Of a stretch of DNA of 64,000 bases, positions 63,398 to 64,000 are shown one piece after another; the first letter of the stretch is position 1, and each line of letters opens with the position of its first letter. This DNA is from WHSW01 sp963742205 (GTDB taxonomy: Bacteria > Actinomycetota > Thermoleophilia > Solirubrobacterales > 70-9), in the NCBI GenBank assembly GCA_963742205.1, contig CAVUKZ010000006.1, positions 372,001 through 436,000 on the forward strand, read 5' to 3'. The notes below the pieces were generated by a model. The model did no database searches, had not been told where the DNA came from, and saw only the letters and a program-made list of their open reading frames with translations. The translations under genes were made by a program, and so were the position numbers.

Positions 63398-63829
63398 GTG
63401 TCGATGTCTCCAGCCTCTCAAACGCCAGGGGCTCTTGCGCAAACGCCGATCGATCCTCGGCCAGCCGCCACGACGTGATGTCCCCAGGGCTGCCGTCCGC
63501 GACCGAGATGATGACGTACGAGAAGACCGGCCAGGCGTGATCCAGATCGTATTGCGAGGGATGAGCGGGGTGGTCGGGATGTGAATGATAGAAGCCGATC
63601 AGGACCAGCCCCTCGTCCGCCGCCCTCGCCTCGGCGACCGATAGTCGCGCGGCCGCACCAGGAAGCGCCGCCTCGGGCCCTCCTCGGTGGTGTTGGGCAG
63701 CGGCCACGCCTGTCGGACCACCCCGTCGTGGCCCAGCAACGCACCGCAGCACTCGTGCGGATATGTCTCGCGACCATGCGCCTGGATGGCCTCCAGTACG
63801 CCGGGCCCCAGCGTGAGCGCGCTCGTCAC
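63398..63829 (-). pseudogene. mec: JAMM/MPN+ metalloprotease, Mec-type (frameshifted)
   Basis: Zinc isopeptidase that would release cysteine from the carrier's C-terminus. The Glu is in HECCGALLG; the JAMM motif HSHPDHPAHPSQYD is complete. About residue 55 the frame shifts between RPRDYR and SVAEARAADEGLVLIGFYHSHP. GTG 63829 overlaps the cysK stop (GTGA). It ends next to the MoaD start. Confidence 0.8.
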
Positions 63830-64000
63830 GCGCCCTCCCAGAAGGCCTCGGAGAGGTACCGCTCTCCACCATCGCAGAGCACGGTCACGACGACGGCGGG
63901 GCTCGACCAGCGCGAGCGCGGCGGCGACGCTGGCGCCGGCCGAGATCCCGACGAGCAGGCCTTCCTCCCGCGCCAGGCGGCGCGTCATGGCCACGGCCCT
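63826..64000 (-). CDS. cysK: cysteine synthase C-terminus (partial, frameshifted)
   Basis: The last about 58 residues of an O-acetylserine/O-phosphoserine sulfhydrylase-type PLP enzyme: AMTRRLAREEGLLVGISAGAS with the GISAG motif, then, after a frame change, RYLSEAFWEGA and the stop. The gene runs off the right edge. Its place next to mec, moaD and moeB suggests a CysM-type role with a protein-bound thiocarboxylate as sulfur donor. Confidence 0.75.

Overview
The window reads as two pieces from different sources joined near position 58,352. Positions 1-58,350 are very GC-rich, densely coded DNA that fits the Actinomycetota, most likely a Thermoleophilia/Solirubrobacterales-type lineage. The evidence is gene content (DUF1385, PAC2, F420-associated zinc protease, methylmalonyl-CoA epimerase, type-II-like IleS, adenylate-free CTAG stops, a secreted solenoid-repeat protein) plus about 25 genes with a TANNNT-like -10 element only 6-9 nt upstream of the start codon, the signature of leaderless mRNAs. 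The taxonomic call is inference from sequence style, not from a marker tree.

Layout of the main part: a CcmA-like ABC ATPase fragment, a stress protein, a Baeyer-Villiger monooxygenase, a murein endopeptidase, an aldehyde dehydrogenase and a large secreted subtilase (1-8.2 kb); rarA, an M20 peptidase, DUF1385, ftsH, mce and a methyltransferase (8.2-15 kb); an amidohydrolase/cyclase catabolic pair, topoisomerase IB, and a BtrH-domain/membrane-protein pair (15-20.3 kb); a lipid-metabolism run (diacylglycerol-kinase-like, cardiolipin synthase-like, PAP2) leading into ychF (20.4-24.7 kb); a cell-wall hydrolase and PhoD (24.7-27.9 kb); greA, succinate-semialdehyde dehydrogenase, msrA, dehydratase and fumC (28-34 kb); a CGNR regulator facing a 23-residue micro-ORF, the solenoid protein and ileS (34-39 kb); cupredoxin, thioredoxin, a dolichol-phosphate-mannose-type glycosyltransferase and PolX (39-42.3 kb); ArsR/SRPBCC and MarR-MFS modules (42.3-45 kb); otsB, split TauE/SafE, YhaM-like, PAC2, a UvrD-like helicase-nuclease, an IMPase-like protein and a zinc metallopeptidase (45-54 kb); a basic protein followed by two structured, terminator-ended RNA segments, then mrp, a methyltransferase, a TolB-like protein and a ferredoxin (54-58 kb).

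Positions 58,354-64,000 hold, all on the minus strand, cysK-mec-moaD(cysO)-moeB followed by rrf2/iscR-iscS-iscU-sufA-sufB. This is a coherent sulfur-carrier, cysteine and Fe-S assembly cluster of a style seen in Acidobacteriota-like genomes. sufB and the NmrA-like gene from the left are both cut at the same point, and the right piece has an indel roughly every few hundred bases, so it looks like a misassembled, unpolished stretch rather than a natural fusion.

Seven genes in the main part also carry one frameshift each. All seven are restored by removing a single inserted base, so residual sequencing error is the simplest explanation. The most interesting regulatory signals are divergent leaderless promoters sharing one TA dinucleotide, a 54-bp inverted repeat enclosing the MarR start codon, and the tandem RNA elements at 54.6-54.8 kb. 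No tRNA, rRNA, CRISPR array, insertion sequence or prophage was seen. No gene-free stretch exceeds about 300 bases; the longest is 54,588-54,870, described under its RNA elements.
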